64,000 bases of DNA from Syntrophomonas sp. DTU019 (GTDB lineage: Bacteria > Bacillota > Syntrophomonadia > Syntrophomonadales > Syntrophomonadaceae): assembly GCA_913757435.1 (NCBI GenBank), contig CAJYDM010000002.1, positions 496,001 to 560,000 of the forward strand, in the 5' to 3' direction. The notes beneath the pieces were generated by a model. It was not told the DNA's origin and made no database searches. It worked only from the letters and a program-made list of their open reading frames with translations. Below are positions 23,239 through 32,018 of this stretch, in pieces; position 1 is the first letter of the stretch, and every line of letters starts with the position of its first letter. The position numbers and the translations under genes were made by a program.

Positions 23239-25440
23239 TCAGTGCCACATCACAGGGCCGGGCTGCTCTAAAGCCCGGGGAGCCAAACGGCCCGCTACCG
23301 ATGCCATTTGAGCCCAGCTTACCTTTTCCTGAGGGCGAAAGTCCCCGGATGAATCAGGGGTCAGTAACCCCAATCCATAAACCAGACCCACATAATTGCA
23401 TTTATTAGCGCTGATTTGCCCGATATCTCGGAAGGGAGTGTCAATGCGATTGGGGATGGCGGCTATCTCCTGGAGGCCCAGACTATTGACCAGCCAGATG
23501 GCCAGGTCTTCCCGGCTAAGGGGCTGATCGGGACGGAACTCCCCTGCAGGGGGGATGATACCCCTCTGTATGGCCAGTTTAAAAATAACCAAATCGGGAT
23601 CGTCTTTGGGAATATCAGCGAGAACAACCTCTATCTGCTGTCCATCCTCCTGGTAAAATTGAGGGGCGGTGGCCGGGACCAGAACCTTCAGGATTTCCCT
23701 GCGGGTCATGGCCTCATCTGGCCGCACGGTTTGAGAGAACAGGCCGTTATACCTTAACAATGACAAGGCTGGGGCTGCCCAGTGGTGACTCCAGGGTTCA
23801 GGTTCATCCTTGGTTAGCTGTGGTGGTTGAGCATTTGTAAGGACTTCTCCGGTTATAGCATTAAATTGCGTATAGGGAATTAAGTAGGCTGGGATGCTCC
23901 CTCCAATAGGTACATAATGCTCATCTCTGGCCAGGATATAACTTAACTTGAGGCTTTCCGCCGACCAGAGCTTATCCTTAATAATTTGCGGATCCTGCAA
24001 GGGTGGCAGTACTTCGCACTGTACTGGGTGCCACCGCTTCAAATAGTGTACTATCTTGCCATTGCTTCCATCCAGAGTAATGTTAATGCTGTCCCGGTCA
24101 AATGGAATCCCGTTAACCAATCTCACAAACTGGTAATGGTAATAGCCTCGATCGTCTTCCCAATTGGTTTGACAAAATGCCACTTGGTCAACTTTGTCAG
24201 GATCATACTTCCGAATTGCCGCTAGGGCTAATTCTTGGGCTTTGGCATAAGTCATGACCGGATCAATCTTTGCTCCACCATAATCCTCATCGCTAAAGCC
24301 GATTACTTCACCGGTAAAGGCATTGACCTCTACCCGCAAATGGCTGTTATGCTTTGCAGAATCTTGCAGGCTATAAGACCAGTGTTCCTCCCGGATTCCG
24401 CCCCCAGCAGAGCCGCCGCCCCCACTCTTGCGGATTTGGTCAGTGTACCCCATTTGACCAAAGAAATCCTGGGCAGCTTGCATAGCCACCTCCGGGTCGA
24501 CGTATTCCTCGGATTCAGGGGATTCATCAAGGGCCGGAGCGTTAACCACCGGTACAAAAGCCTGTTCATATAGGCGGGGAACGGTATTACCCTGCTGCCT
24601 GCCCTGGTAATCCAGGAATCGGCCAGTTCGAGCATCGACTAGTGGTGCATTTATATTTAGGCGATAGGCGGGAACCATCCTTCCGGTCCTTTGCCCGCTG
24701 GAATCTTGTTCATCTGTATAGCAAGGAATCAAATCTATCTGTGCTTGTAACATATGGGCCATATCAGCCGCTGGTATCAAGCCGTTCTCAGCCGGAAGTT
24801 CAAGTTCGTGCCAACTGCAATTATATTGGGTGACTGCTCCGGTATAAGCGTTGACCCCTACGCTAATATTGTCATAGTCGATCACGGTTCCATTAACCAG
24901 CCGCTGCCAGTTAAAAATATAGCACAGGTTCAGATTGCGACTGGGAAAGGGTGTAACCATGTCATCACGAATTTGGAGCTGGGCATATTTTTGGGGCTGT
25001 TTCTTTTGAAGGAATTGCTGGGCCACCACTTGGGCCTGTTCCCGGGTTAGGCTCACGGTTTTACCCTGGTAATAATCTTTTCCCGGAATATATTGCATGC
25101 TCTGGACTTCACCGCTGGTAGCGTCAATCTGCCCACTTACCTGCTGCCCCTGGGAGGGGCGCAAGCCGCCTTGCACTGTTTCATGAATCCGCCAAACTGA
25201 ATTTCCCGCGTAATTATCGAATTCAGCGACCAGTTTCCGGCCTCCAGTAATTTCCGGAAACGCGGAACAGAATATCTCCACAGCCTGCTTTGAGCTTATT
25301 ATCTCAGTAGTCTCAGCACTTACCGCTATTGGTTTATTAACAATCTCCACCGAATCCACTGCCGCTGTTGCCATACCCGGCAAGGCGGTCAATTGCATGG
25401 CAACGGCCAGCATCACTGCCAATATCTTTCTTCTCCTCAT
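23239..25440 (-). CDS. Secreted YcdB/YcdC-domain protein with S-layer homology domains
   Basis: A 733-residue exported protein. Residues 1-26 are a signal peptide (ILAVMLAVAMQLTALPGMATA). The middle has repeated PepSY-like YcdB/YcdC units, seen as VNGTVIDYDNISVGVNAYTG, LRVEVNAFTGEVIGF and VNGIPFDRDSINITLDGSNG. The last 180 residues contain SLH-type repeats (RREILKVLVPA, LSREDLAIWLVNSLGL, KVSWAQMASVAGRLAP) that would hold the protein to the cell wall polymer. YcdB domains are thought to regulate peptidases or bind peptides; the exact role is unknown. A GGAGAGG site precedes the ATG. Confidence 0.85.
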   Translation of the reverse strand: MRRRKILAVMLAVAMQLTALPGMATAAVDSVEIVNKPIAVSAETTEIISSKQAVEIFCSAFPEITGGRKLVAEFDNYAGNSVWRIHETVQGGLRPSQGQQVSGQIDATSGEVQSMQYIPGKDYYQGKTVSLTREQAQVVAQQFLQKKQPQKYAQLQIRDDMVTPFPSRNLNLCYIFNWQRLVNGTVIDYDNISVGVNAYTGAVTQYNCSWHELELPAENGLIPAADMAHMLQAQIDLIPCYTDEQDSSGQRTGRMVPAYRLNINAPLVDARTGRFLDYQGRQQGNTVPRLYEQAFVPVVNAPALDESPESEEYVDPEVAMQAAQDFFGQMGYTDQIRKSGGGGSAGGGIREEHWSYSLQDSAKHNSHLRVEVNAFTGEVIGFSDEDYGGAKIDPVMTYAKAQELALAAIRKYDPDKVDQVAFCQTNWEDDRGYYHYQFVRLVNGIPFDRDSINITLDGSNGKIVHYLKRWHPVQCEVLPPLQDPQIIKDKLWSAESLKLSYILARDEHYVPIGGSIPAYLIPYTQFNAITGEVLTNAQPPQLTKDEPEPWSHHWAAPALSLLRYNGLFSQTVRPDEAMTRREILKVLVPATAPQFYQEDGQQIEVVLADIPKDDPDLVIFKLAIQRGIIPPAGEFRPDQPLSREDLAIWLVNSLGLQEIAAIPNRIDTPFRDIGQISANKCNYVGLVYGLGLLTPDSSGDFRPQEKVSWAQMASVAGRLAPRALEQPGPVMWH

Positions 25441-25746
25441 TCCCCTCTCCTTTCATGCACTCAGAGTTTTTCAAAGTATACCACATTATGGTAGATGCGT
25501 GGATGATAGGTAGCCGACACGATGCTAAAATCACGGCCTAAACCGAGTCTGAACTTGCCAGATGCTATGACCGTGGCCATGGCGATTGCTAACCACTGTG
25601 ACTCATACCCGGGATGATAGCGGTTATATATGGAAAGCTATCTAATGCTTACCAACTATTATGCTAAGCAATTGTGTTTGAAGATGATCGTTATAATCTA
25701 AGCTAAGCATGGCGGCTATATTTGCGACCATTTATCGGTTAATCAC
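25441..25746. other. Gene-free stretch
   Basis: Between the SLH gene start and the end of the CPBP protease gene I see no coding region. It must hold the promoter of the SLH gene on the minus strand, but I find no confident boxes. Confidence 0.4.
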
Positions 25747-26655
25747 TCATTTAGGGACCTCCATGGCCGGTTTTGTCTCCTCCGGCTGGTTACCTGTCTT
25801 TTTCAGCAATATTACGGCTACCAGGATGAACGGCATTCCACCGATGAGACCCGTGATAGCCGGGCCGAGAAGAGGATTGGCTCCCTCTTTGGCCATGATA
25901 ATGGCCAGTCCCGCACCAGCGTTAACGGTCGAATGAATCATCGCGGCAGGGATTACGCTATTCAACTTAATTGTCATGTAGCCTTCAATAATGCCCAGCC
26001 AAACACAAAACACAACCATCATCAAAATCCCCAGCCATGGATACCCTGCATAACTGGTACCGTAATTATGACCCATGGCGATAACCGGCGCATGCCACAA
26101 GCCCCATATAAGGCCGGTCACCACTAAGGCCGCCCGGTCAGATAGCAGCAGTCGTAACTTGGGGAGCAGATAGGCACGCCACCCCAGTTCTTCACCGAGA
26201 GTAGGAATAATATTAATAACCGGGCCAATGATCACTACCTGTAATACGGTAATCAGCAGCAGGGTCTGGGCGGAAAGCACTCCGGTCCGGGCGGCGGGCT
26301 CTTGTAATAAGGTAAACTGCGGGTCAAAAGAACCGGGCATAATCAAGAAATAGAGCAGGGCGCTCAGTAACAGCAAGGCAGTGGGTCCGAAGAAGACCAG
26401 CAAATAGTCTCTGCCATGCCCCTTGAAATTGGGGCCTAGCAGCATATTGTCAAAACCCTCCCGGGTTATTAATCGCGTCAGCAAGTTGCACAGGGCAGGG
26501 ACGAACATGCCGGCCATGACTATATAAATGGTAACGCCGGTTCCATAGGTCAGACCTTGTCGGGGGATCTGCCCAAAAATAAGCCAGGTAATAACGAAGG
26601 TTAGAACCACAAACCACATGAGCCGTTTTTTTACCATCGTCCTATCCTGCTCCAT
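25747..26655 (-). CDS. CPBP family intramembrane metalloprotease
   Basis: A 302-residue polytopic membrane protein of the CPBP (Abi/CAAX protease-like) family. It has about eight hydrophobic helices and the family motifs GEELGWRAYLLPKL (EExxxR) and GLIWGLWHAPVIAMG (FxxxH type), plus a later histidine in AAMIHSTVNAGAG. Such proteases may process prenylated or antimicrobial peptides; the substrate is unknown. The ATG follows AAGGAGGT by eight bases. Its first 66 bases and its ribosome site lie in the left copy of a 125-bp duplication made by the adjacent insertion sequence, which now separates it from the HTH gene that originally preceded it by 14 bases. Confidence 0.85.
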   Translation of the reverse strand: MEQDRTMVKKRLMWFVVLTFVITWLIFGQIPRQGLTYGTGVTIYIVMAGMFVPALCNLLTRLITREGFDNMLLGPNFKGHGRDYLLVFFGPTALLLLSALLYFLIMPGSFDPQFTLLQEPAARTGVLSAQTLLLITVLQVVIIGPVINIIPTLGEELGWRAYLLPKLRLLLSDRAALVVTGLIWGLWHAPVIAMGHNYGTSYAGYPWLGILMMVVFCVWLGIIEGYMTIKLNSVIPAAMIHSTVNAGAGLAIIMAKEGANPLLGPAITGLIGGMPFILVAVILLKKTGNQPEETKPAMEVPK

Positions 26656-26714
26656 ATTGCCTTACCTCCTTATTCTGAACCGCGAATGCTTTGCAGGCGG
26701 CCGATAATGTTTTT
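26590..26714. repeat. Left copy of 125-bp direct repeat flanking the IS (target duplication)
   Basis: Bases 26590-26714 are identical over 125 positions to 28657-28781. The copy holds the first 22 codons and the ribosome site of the CPBP gene plus the last 15 or so codons of the HTH gene. Being perfectly identical and directly abutting the IS ends, it is best read as a long target-site duplication. Confidence 0.92.
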
Positions 26715-26741
26715 CCTGACTTTTGCAGATAAGCTGAAAAG

Positions 26742-26788
26742 AATACCCGTGTAAATGCTGTAATATTAGTATTTATCGGGTATTTTTT
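26742..26788 (+). terminator. Hairpin with T run inside the IS left end
   Basis: AATACCCG at 26742-26749 pairs with CGGGTATT at 26777-26784, followed by TTTT. It lies between the IS left end and the transposase gene and may stop outside transcription from reaching the transposase, a common safeguard in insertion sequences. Confidence 0.55.
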
Positions 26789-26867
26789 ATATCTCTCTAC
26801 TGTATATCTAACGTATGTATGTTATAATATGGTTATACTATACTTGGTTCATACGAGGGGTGCAGGC

Positions 26868-28562
26868 ATGAGCAGTCTACAGGTATATAACAGCCGAGGG
26901 ATCAAATATGTGAGAATCGTGGAGTCTTATCGGGATCCAGTTAATAAGAAGCCCAAGACCAGGGTACTTAAGGTATTAGGGCGTGCAGACGAATTGGAAG
27001 CGCAGGAGCCTGGAATTCTGAATCGTTTGCGCAGAGAATGCCGGGAGTCCAGGGCTTTCAACGAGAGTCTTAAACAAGAAGCAATATTTAAAGATATCCA
27101 GCATTACCTGGAAGGATCTGATAACGACGCTGCTAAAGGCTTTCCTATTCGTAATTACGGCGTTAAGGTATACGAGAGTATCTGGGATGAATTGAAACTT
27201 GATTACTTCTTCGATTATCGCCAGAAGCGTGATTCCAACCTTAAGTTCAAAGTCAAAGATACGACATCTATGCTCGTTTACTTCCGGCTGCTAAAACCGG
27301 CATCAAAGAAAAAGAGCTTTGAACAAAAGGAGTTCTTTATCAACTCCAAGGAAATGAATTTAGAACAAATATACCGGAGTCTTTCTTTTCTTGCCAATGA
27401 AAAGAAATCTCTGGAAAGGCACTTGAACAAGCAGCTATCACTTAAAATGACACGCAACCTTGGAGTTGCTTTCTACGATGTTACCACTTATTACTTTGAG
27501 TCAGTCAGAGCCGATGAACTTAAGAAGTTCGGTTATTCTAAAGACAACAAAGTAAATCAGGTCCAAGTCGTAATGGGGCTCTTAATTGACGATGAGGGCA
27601 TCCCAATTAGCTATGAACTGTTCCCCGGAAATACCAATGATTTTAAGACGCTGGTGCCAGTTATGGAATACTTACGGGAAACCTATGGCATAAAGAAGAT
27701 TATAATAACCGCTGATCGTGGGCTAAATTCTAAACAGAACCTGGCCTACCTCAGGTCAAAAGGTTTTGATTATGTCATGGCATACAAAATCCGATCTGCA
27801 AGTAAAGCAATTAAGAACCTAGTTCTTGGGGACGAGGGCTACACTGTGGAGAGCCCGCAATTTAAATGGAAGGTCTGCAATTTTCAGAACAGTGTTAAGA
27901 TTAATGGCGAAAAAGTCTTGCTCGATGACAATATGGTGATAACTTGGTCAGCTAAACGTGCTGAGAAAGACCGTAGAGACCGCGAACGATTGATAGAGAA
28001 GTCCCGGCGCCTTGTGGACTCCAAATCCAGTCTCAAAGCAGAAATGAAAAAGGGTGGCAAAAAGTATGTGCAACTGGCCATTTTTGATGACGATCACGTT
28101 TCATTCAACGAAAATCAGGTTGAAATGGATGCACAATTCGATGGATATTATGGAATTCAAAGCTCGGACAAAAGCCTGTCAGCGGCGCAGGTGATAGGGA
28201 TCTATCAAGGCCTTTGGAAGATTGAGGAGAGCTTCAGGGTTATGAAAAGCAATTTAGAGGCCAGACCCATCTTTGTTTGGACAGAATCGAGTATTCGCGG
28301 CCATTTCGTAATGTGCTACCTGGCTTTGGTAATCCAGCGGTATCTAGAATACAAACTCAGAAAAGAAAAACTTGAGTTGTCTACCGAAAAGATCCAAGAT
28401 GCTCTTCGAAGTGCTAATCTTACTGTTATTGATGATGCAAAAAGCAACAGCTCATATTATCTAAAGAACCAATCAAATGAAGACTTTTCGGCAATCCTAA
28501 GTACTTTACAACTTCCTGAAATCTTACCGTATGGTAAACTGAAAGACATCCGCAAAGCTTAG
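26868..28562 (+). CDS. IS1634 family transposase
   Basis: A 564-residue DDE transposase. The N-terminal part has SRGIKYVRIVESYRDP, typical of the family. The catalytic core shows AFYDVTTYYFES, IITADRGLNSKQNLAYLRSK and the C-terminal glutamate region YQGLWKIEESFRVMKS followed by GHFVMCYLALVIQRYLE. The frame is complete, so the enzyme is probably active. I use ATG 26868 behind GAGGGGTG; an in-frame ATG at 26829 exists but lacks such a site. Confidence 0.92.
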   Translation: MSSLQVYNSRGIKYVRIVESYRDPVNKKPKTRVLKVLGRADELEAQEPGILNRLRRECRESRAFNESLKQEAIFKDIQHYLEGSDNDAAKGFPIRNYGVKVYESIWDELKLDYFFDYRQKRDSNLKFKVKDTTSMLVYFRLLKPASKKKSFEQKEFFINSKEMNLEQIYRSLSFLANEKKSLERHLNKQLSLKMTRNLGVAFYDVTTYYFESVRADELKKFGYSKDNKVNQVQVVMGLLIDDEGIPISYELFPGNTNDFKTLVPVMEYLRETYGIKKIIITADRGLNSKQNLAYLRSKGFDYVMAYKIRSASKAIKNLVLGDEGYTVESPQFKWKVCNFQNSVKINGEKVLLDDNMVITWSAKRAEKDRRDRERLIEKSRRLVDSKSSLKAEMKKGGKKYVQLAIFDDDHVSFNENQVEMDAQFDGYYGIQSSDKSLSAAQVIGIYQGLWKIEESFRVMKSNLEARPIFVWTESSIRGHFVMCYLALVIQRYLEYKLRKEKLELSTEKIQDALRSANLTVIDDAKSNSSYYLKNQSNEDFSAILSTLQLPEILPYGKLKDIRKA

Positions 28563-28586
28563 ATATACAATCCTACAATTAAAAGA

Positions 28587-28628
28587 AAAGCTCTCAATTG
28601 CCTATCATCTAGGGGCGCGGAGAGCTTT
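28587..28628 (+). terminator. Terminator after transposase
   Basis: AAAGCTCTC at 28587-28595 pairs with GAGAGCTTT at 28620-28628 and is followed by CTTCTTCCTC. It lies 25 bases after the transposase stop and inside the IS. Confidence 0.65.
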
Positions 28629-28656
28629 CTTCTTCCTCTATTTTGCAAAAGTCAGG

Positions 28657-28781
28657 AATAACGAAGGTTAGAACCACAAACCACATGAGCCGTTTTTTTA
28701 CCATCGTCCTATCCTGCTCCATATTGCCTTACCTCCTTATTCTGAACCGCGAATGCTTTGCAGGCGGCCGATAATGTTTTT
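28657..28781. repeat. Right copy of 125-bp direct repeat flanking the IS
   Basis: Identical to 26590-26714. It contains the true 3' end of the HTH gene (stop at 28737-28739) and a leftover of the CPBP 5' end on the minus strand (ATG at 28722, 22 codons), which now runs into the IS and is not functional. Confidence 0.92.
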
Positions 28782-29852
28782 AAACCGGTGGTTATCTGCC
28801 AGCGCCGCGAAAACCGGACTCTGCTCCACCACATCGCACATACTGCGCTTGATTGTTTTGTCATCGCGGGGCAGATCCTGCCCAAAATCCATTTTGATCA
28901 GCCACTGGTCCAACCGGTCAAAATACTCATCGCCGTGCAGCTTCAAGGGATAAATATCACTGGTTACTATTTCCGCATATTGCTGCAGCATATCCAGAGC
29001 CCGGTCATGATCGTTCTGTACCAGGTACCCCTGGGCCGCGCAAATGTAAAGACCGACCAGAACGCCTGGGTGCAGATGCCGCATATCGTATAGCTTCGCA
29101 ATATTCAAAGCGCGTCGCAGCACCTCCTCAAATTTAGCCGGCTCGTCAATACACAACCCGAGGTAGGCCGGAAAATAGTTAAACAGAACGACGATGTTTT
29201 GGTAGATGCCCAACTGCAAAACTCCCTTGGCATCCTCGATACGCCCTGTCAATTGGTAGGCTTTAGCGATAAGCAATTCAGGGGGCATGGCCGGTTCAAT
29301 GGTTCTATCCAGCAGTTCTAAAACCGAATTGGCATCACCAGTCGCTAAATCACAGTATGCTTCCATATACAAAGCCTTTTTGGCCAATGCCACATCCCCG
29401 CTCTCCTCTTTTACCCTTATAAACAGGTTCCGGGCCTCCTCAATCAAGGTGACTGTTTGCGGCGAGCCCTTCAGCAATTCAATATGGTTGAGCAGCAGTA
29501 TCCCCATTTGCAGCAACAAAGGAAAACATGAGTAATATTTCTTGATGATTTGGCGGCATTCCCCCAGCACCACCTCGACAGGTTGGGACGTAAAATCGGA
29601 GCTCAGCCGGCGGTACAGCTTGCTTATATCTTCTTTGGTCATTTGCGGCTTATAGTCCATGAGATCATCAATGCTTATGTTAAAATAGGTGGCCAGCAGC
29701 GGCAGAAGGGTTATGTCAGGATAACTCTGCTCTGTTTCCCATTTGGATACGGATGCTTTGGAAACCCCCATATAGTTGGCCAGCTCTTCCTGGGTGACAC
29801 CTTTTTCTTTGCGCTTTTTCACCAGCACTCGGGCAATATTGATTTCCTTCAT
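28737..29852 (-). CDS. HTH (XRE family) regulator with helical-repeat C-terminal domain
   Basis: A 371-residue regulator. Residues 5-60 form a Cro/CI-type helix-turn-helix (VTQEELANYMGVSKASVSKW with ETEQSYPDITLLPLLATYF). The remaining 300 residues are helical and TPR-like, as in regulators that sense peptides or act as signal-dependent repressors. ATG 29852 follows GGGGGTGAG. The gene originally preceded the CPBP protease with a 14-base gap, so it may regulate or be coexpressed with it. The IS duplication restored its last codons, leaving the protein intact. Confidence 0.85.
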   Translation of the reverse strand: MKEINIARVLVKKRKEKGVTQEELANYMGVSKASVSKWETEQSYPDITLLPLLATYFNISIDDLMDYKPQMTKEDISKLYRRLSSDFTSQPVEVVLGECRQIIKKYYSCFPLLLQMGILLLNHIELLKGSPQTVTLIEEARNLFIRVKEESGDVALAKKALYMEAYCDLATGDANSVLELLDRTIEPAMPPELLIAKAYQLTGRIEDAKGVLQLGIYQNIVVLFNYFPAYLGLCIDEPAKFEEVLRRALNIAKLYDMRHLHPGVLVGLYICAAQGYLVQNDHDRALDMLQQYAEIVTSDIYPLKLHGDEYFDRLDQWLIKMDFGQDLPRDDKTIKRSMCDVVEQSPVFAALADNHRFKNIIGRLQSIRGSE

Positions 29853-29924
29853 ATAACTCACCCCCGCTTGTATTGATTCGTTACGGTTGGTTGAAAAACC
29901 AGTCTGACTGCACCTTAAAGATAA

Positions 29925-30137
29925 TCATCTCGCACTAACATAATGGCGATCTCCGGTTTCAGGATTGTAATACACCCTCAACTTTCTGCCATCAACCGGG
30001 TCGATGAACACTTCCTCAGTTTTTATATAATCTTGGGGCAACTCCCTGGTGGTATTGTGGCGATATCTCTTGTCCCAGATAAACCAGGAAAGTAAACCTA
30101 TTAGAAAAAGACTACCCAGAATCAGCCCACTGTACAT
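29925..30137 (-). CDS. Small membrane protein, 70 residues
   Basis: One N-terminal membrane helix (LILGSLFLIGLLSWFIW) is followed by a charged tail with DPVDGRKLRVYYNPETGDRHY, which looks like a short beta-hairpin domain. I do not recognise the family. GAAGGAGGAG, lying at the very end of the ybjQ-like gene, precedes the ATG by ten bases, so the two are translationally linked. Confidence 0.6.
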   Translation of the reverse strand: MYSGLILGSLFLIGLLSWFIWDKRYRHNTTRELPQDYIKTEEVFIDPVDGRKLRVYYNPETGDRHYVSAR

Positions 30138-30144
30138 CGCGAAT

Positions 30145-30468
30145 TTACTCCTCCTTCTCGATCACAACCCCGGTGCCGTAGGCCACAATTTCGCTCATGG
30201 TCTGGCCCATTTCACTGGAATCAAAGCGCATCATAACTACCGCGTTGGCACCCATGACCTGGGCGTTTTTAACCAGTCTGTCTATTGCCTGTTTGCGGGT
30301 ATCTTCCAGCAGAGATGTGTATTCATGAATCTCTCCCCCGACCAGGCTGCGCAGAAATGCTATGATGTTGCCACCCAGTCCCCGGCTGCGCACAACCAGG
30401 CCAAAGACCTCGCCTTTTACTTCCTTTACCTTATATCCTTTTACATTTTCCGTTGTAACCACCAACAT
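30145..30468 (-). CDS. YbjQ/UPF0145 family protein
   Basis: A 107-residue YbjQ-like (DUF74, putative heavy-metal-binding) protein. It shows VTTENVKGYKVKEVKGEVFG, VRSRGLGGNIIAFLRS, the helix TRKQAIDRLVKNAQVMGANA and VVMMRFDSSEMGQTMSEIVA, all family signatures. Members form pentamers; the function is unsettled. ATG 30468 lies five bases after GGAGGGG; an upstream codon at 30483 has no support. It leads a two-gene unit with the 70-residue membrane protein. Confidence 0.85.
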   Translation of the reverse strand: MLVVTTENVKGYKVKEVKGEVFGLVVRSRGLGGNIIAFLRSLVGGEIHEYTSLLEDTRKQAIDRLVKNAQVMGANAVVMMRFDSSEMGQTMSEIVAYGTGVVIEKEE

Positions 30469-30483
30469 TAATGACCCCTCCAT

Positions 30484-31108
30484 TCCATTTTGATCAGTTC
30501 AATGAACCTGTCGGTCTACAGCCTGCATTACCCGCGTTGAAGTCAAAAAACCTTGTATAACCGAACCTCTGCCTATATCTTAGTCAGTAGTGCGGAGTTA
30601 TTCAACGGATTTGGGCCCAATTTAGGGCAACTAAATCAACTAACGCGATACTTCTATTTGGTGCACGATTCAATATGGCTGCCCTATATATTCTTTAGGT
30701 TCTTTGGTAAATCTCAGTACGAATGTCAATATTGTTGTATACGATGGGCTGCCCAGAGCCAGATTTCAAAGTTCCGACAGCGTTGTAGCAGTAGATAAAT
30801 GGTGGCTTGCAGCAGACAGTGATTGCAACTCCCGGCTGCACCTATAAACTATGCTGTGCAGAACATGTTTAACCAAGGGAACCGTCAAGCAGCAGCATTC
30901 CCTCTTGCTAACCGCCAGGGCACTCACGCAGATAACTTCCGAGACAATAAAGACCCATGCATATGTCCCTTCGTGCTGGGCCAACAGAACGCTATAATAA
31001 GAAGGAGGAAAAATTCGGAAGACCAGCCTGAATGACCTCTCGTGATCTGGTACCCCGTAATAGCCGCTCGGCGGTGGGGCCATCAATACATTTGAAAAGG
31101 AAGTAACC
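30484..31108. other. 625-bp stretch without a supported gene
   Basis: Open frames of 80-116 codons occur on both strands, but none has a ribosome site together with a family-like sequence. The composition is uneven, like decayed accessory DNA. TATAATAAGAAGGAGGA near 30992 resembles a promoter or ribosome site without a frame behind it. The last bases hold AAAAGGAAG, the ribosome site of the methyltransferase gene. Confidence 0.4.
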
Positions 31109-31942
31109 ATGTTCACTTTAGATGATTTGATAAACGCCGACCGGTCCCCGGCTCCGTATGAGCCAGGTCAGGAACTTTGGAATGATCCTCATATTTCAAA
31201 GCAGATGCTTGAGTTACACCTTTCGCCCGATACTGATGCTGCAAGCTATAGGCCGGAAAAGATTCAGGCAATTTGTAAGTATTTGTTTCGGGTAATGGAT
31301 CTGAAAAGCGGAGACTCAGTGGTAGACCTTGGATGCGGACCAGGTCTTTACTGTTCTAGGCTTGTGCAAAAAGGCCTTTATCTTACTGGTATAGATAGGT
31401 CGGAAAACTCCATTTGTTATGCCAAATGTCATAATCACCACCGGCATACCAATTATGTTGTGGCAAGTTACTTGAATTCGTTTGGGTCAAACCAGTTTGA
31501 AGCAGCCCTGATGATTTCTCATGACTACGGCGTTCTCAGCCCGGAAAAACGGAAAATATTGCTTGGCAACATTCGCAATGCCCTAAAGCCGGGAGGATAT
31601 TTTGCCTTTGATGTACCTAGCATGAGTGCTTATCAGAATAGAATCAATAGTGCTGCCTGTAAATGGTATGCCTCCGAGGCGGGCTTCTGGAGACCTCATA
31701 AACACTTTATTCTGGAGTCTACTATTAGTTATCCCGATATGCCCACACTTTGCGACTATGTAGTTGTGGTCGATTCAGGAGTATGTACATATCATATCTA
31801 TCAGACTTACTTTTCCCCACAGTCCATTCGTTCGGAACTGGAAGAAAACGGCTTTCGGGTAGAAGCAGTGCTGTCAAATCTAGGTGGTGAAGAGTATCAG
31901 TCCACTTCGCCTGAGCTTGGCATTATTTGCCGAAAATTATGA
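31109..31942 (+). CDS. Class I SAM-dependent methyltransferase
   Basis: A 277-residue methyltransferase with the SAM-binding motif VVDLGCGPGLYCSRLVQKGL near residue 70 and the acidic loop LTGIDRSENSICYAK next. Later motifs AALMISHDYGVLSPEKR and ALKPGGYFAFDVPS complete the Rossmann core. The substrate is unknown. The next gene is a second, unrelated-looking methyltransferase on the same strand 76 bases downstream. Confidence 0.85.
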   Translation: MFTLDDLINADRSPAPYEPGQELWNDPHISKQMLELHLSPDTDAASYRPEKIQAICKYLFRVMDLKSGDSVVDLGCGPGLYCSRLVQKGLYLTGIDRSENSICYAKCHNHHRHTNYVVASYLNSFGSNQFEAALMISHDYGVLSPEKRKILLGNIRNALKPGGYFAFDVPSMSAYQNRINSAACKWYASEAGFWRPHKHFILESTISYPDMPTLCDYVVVVDSGVCTYHIYQTYFSPQSIRSELEENGFRVEAVLSNLGGEEYQSTSPELGIICRKL

Positions 31943-32018
31943 GAACCATGGAACTTGAACACTTCTTATTTGAAACGGCAAGGAAACCCTGACCGGGCCC
32001 CTCTAAGGAGATGGTGTG

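Larger units (their letters stand above)
26715..28656 (+). mobile_element. IS1634-family insertion sequence, 1942 bp
   Basis: The element begins CCTGACTTTTGCA and ends with its exact complement TGCAAAAGTCAGG, giving 13-bp terminal inverted repeats. It carries one transposase gene and is flanked by 125-bp direct repeats. IS1634 of Mycoplasma mycoides is known for unusually long, variable direct repeats, so the duplication supports the family call made from the transposase. The perfect flanks and intact transposase point to a recent insertion. Confidence 0.92.

Noticed and set aside
30766-31116. 116-codon minus-strand frame upstream of the methyltransferase
   Set aside because: No ribosome site, unusual composition and no family resemblance; it overlaps the next gene's start.
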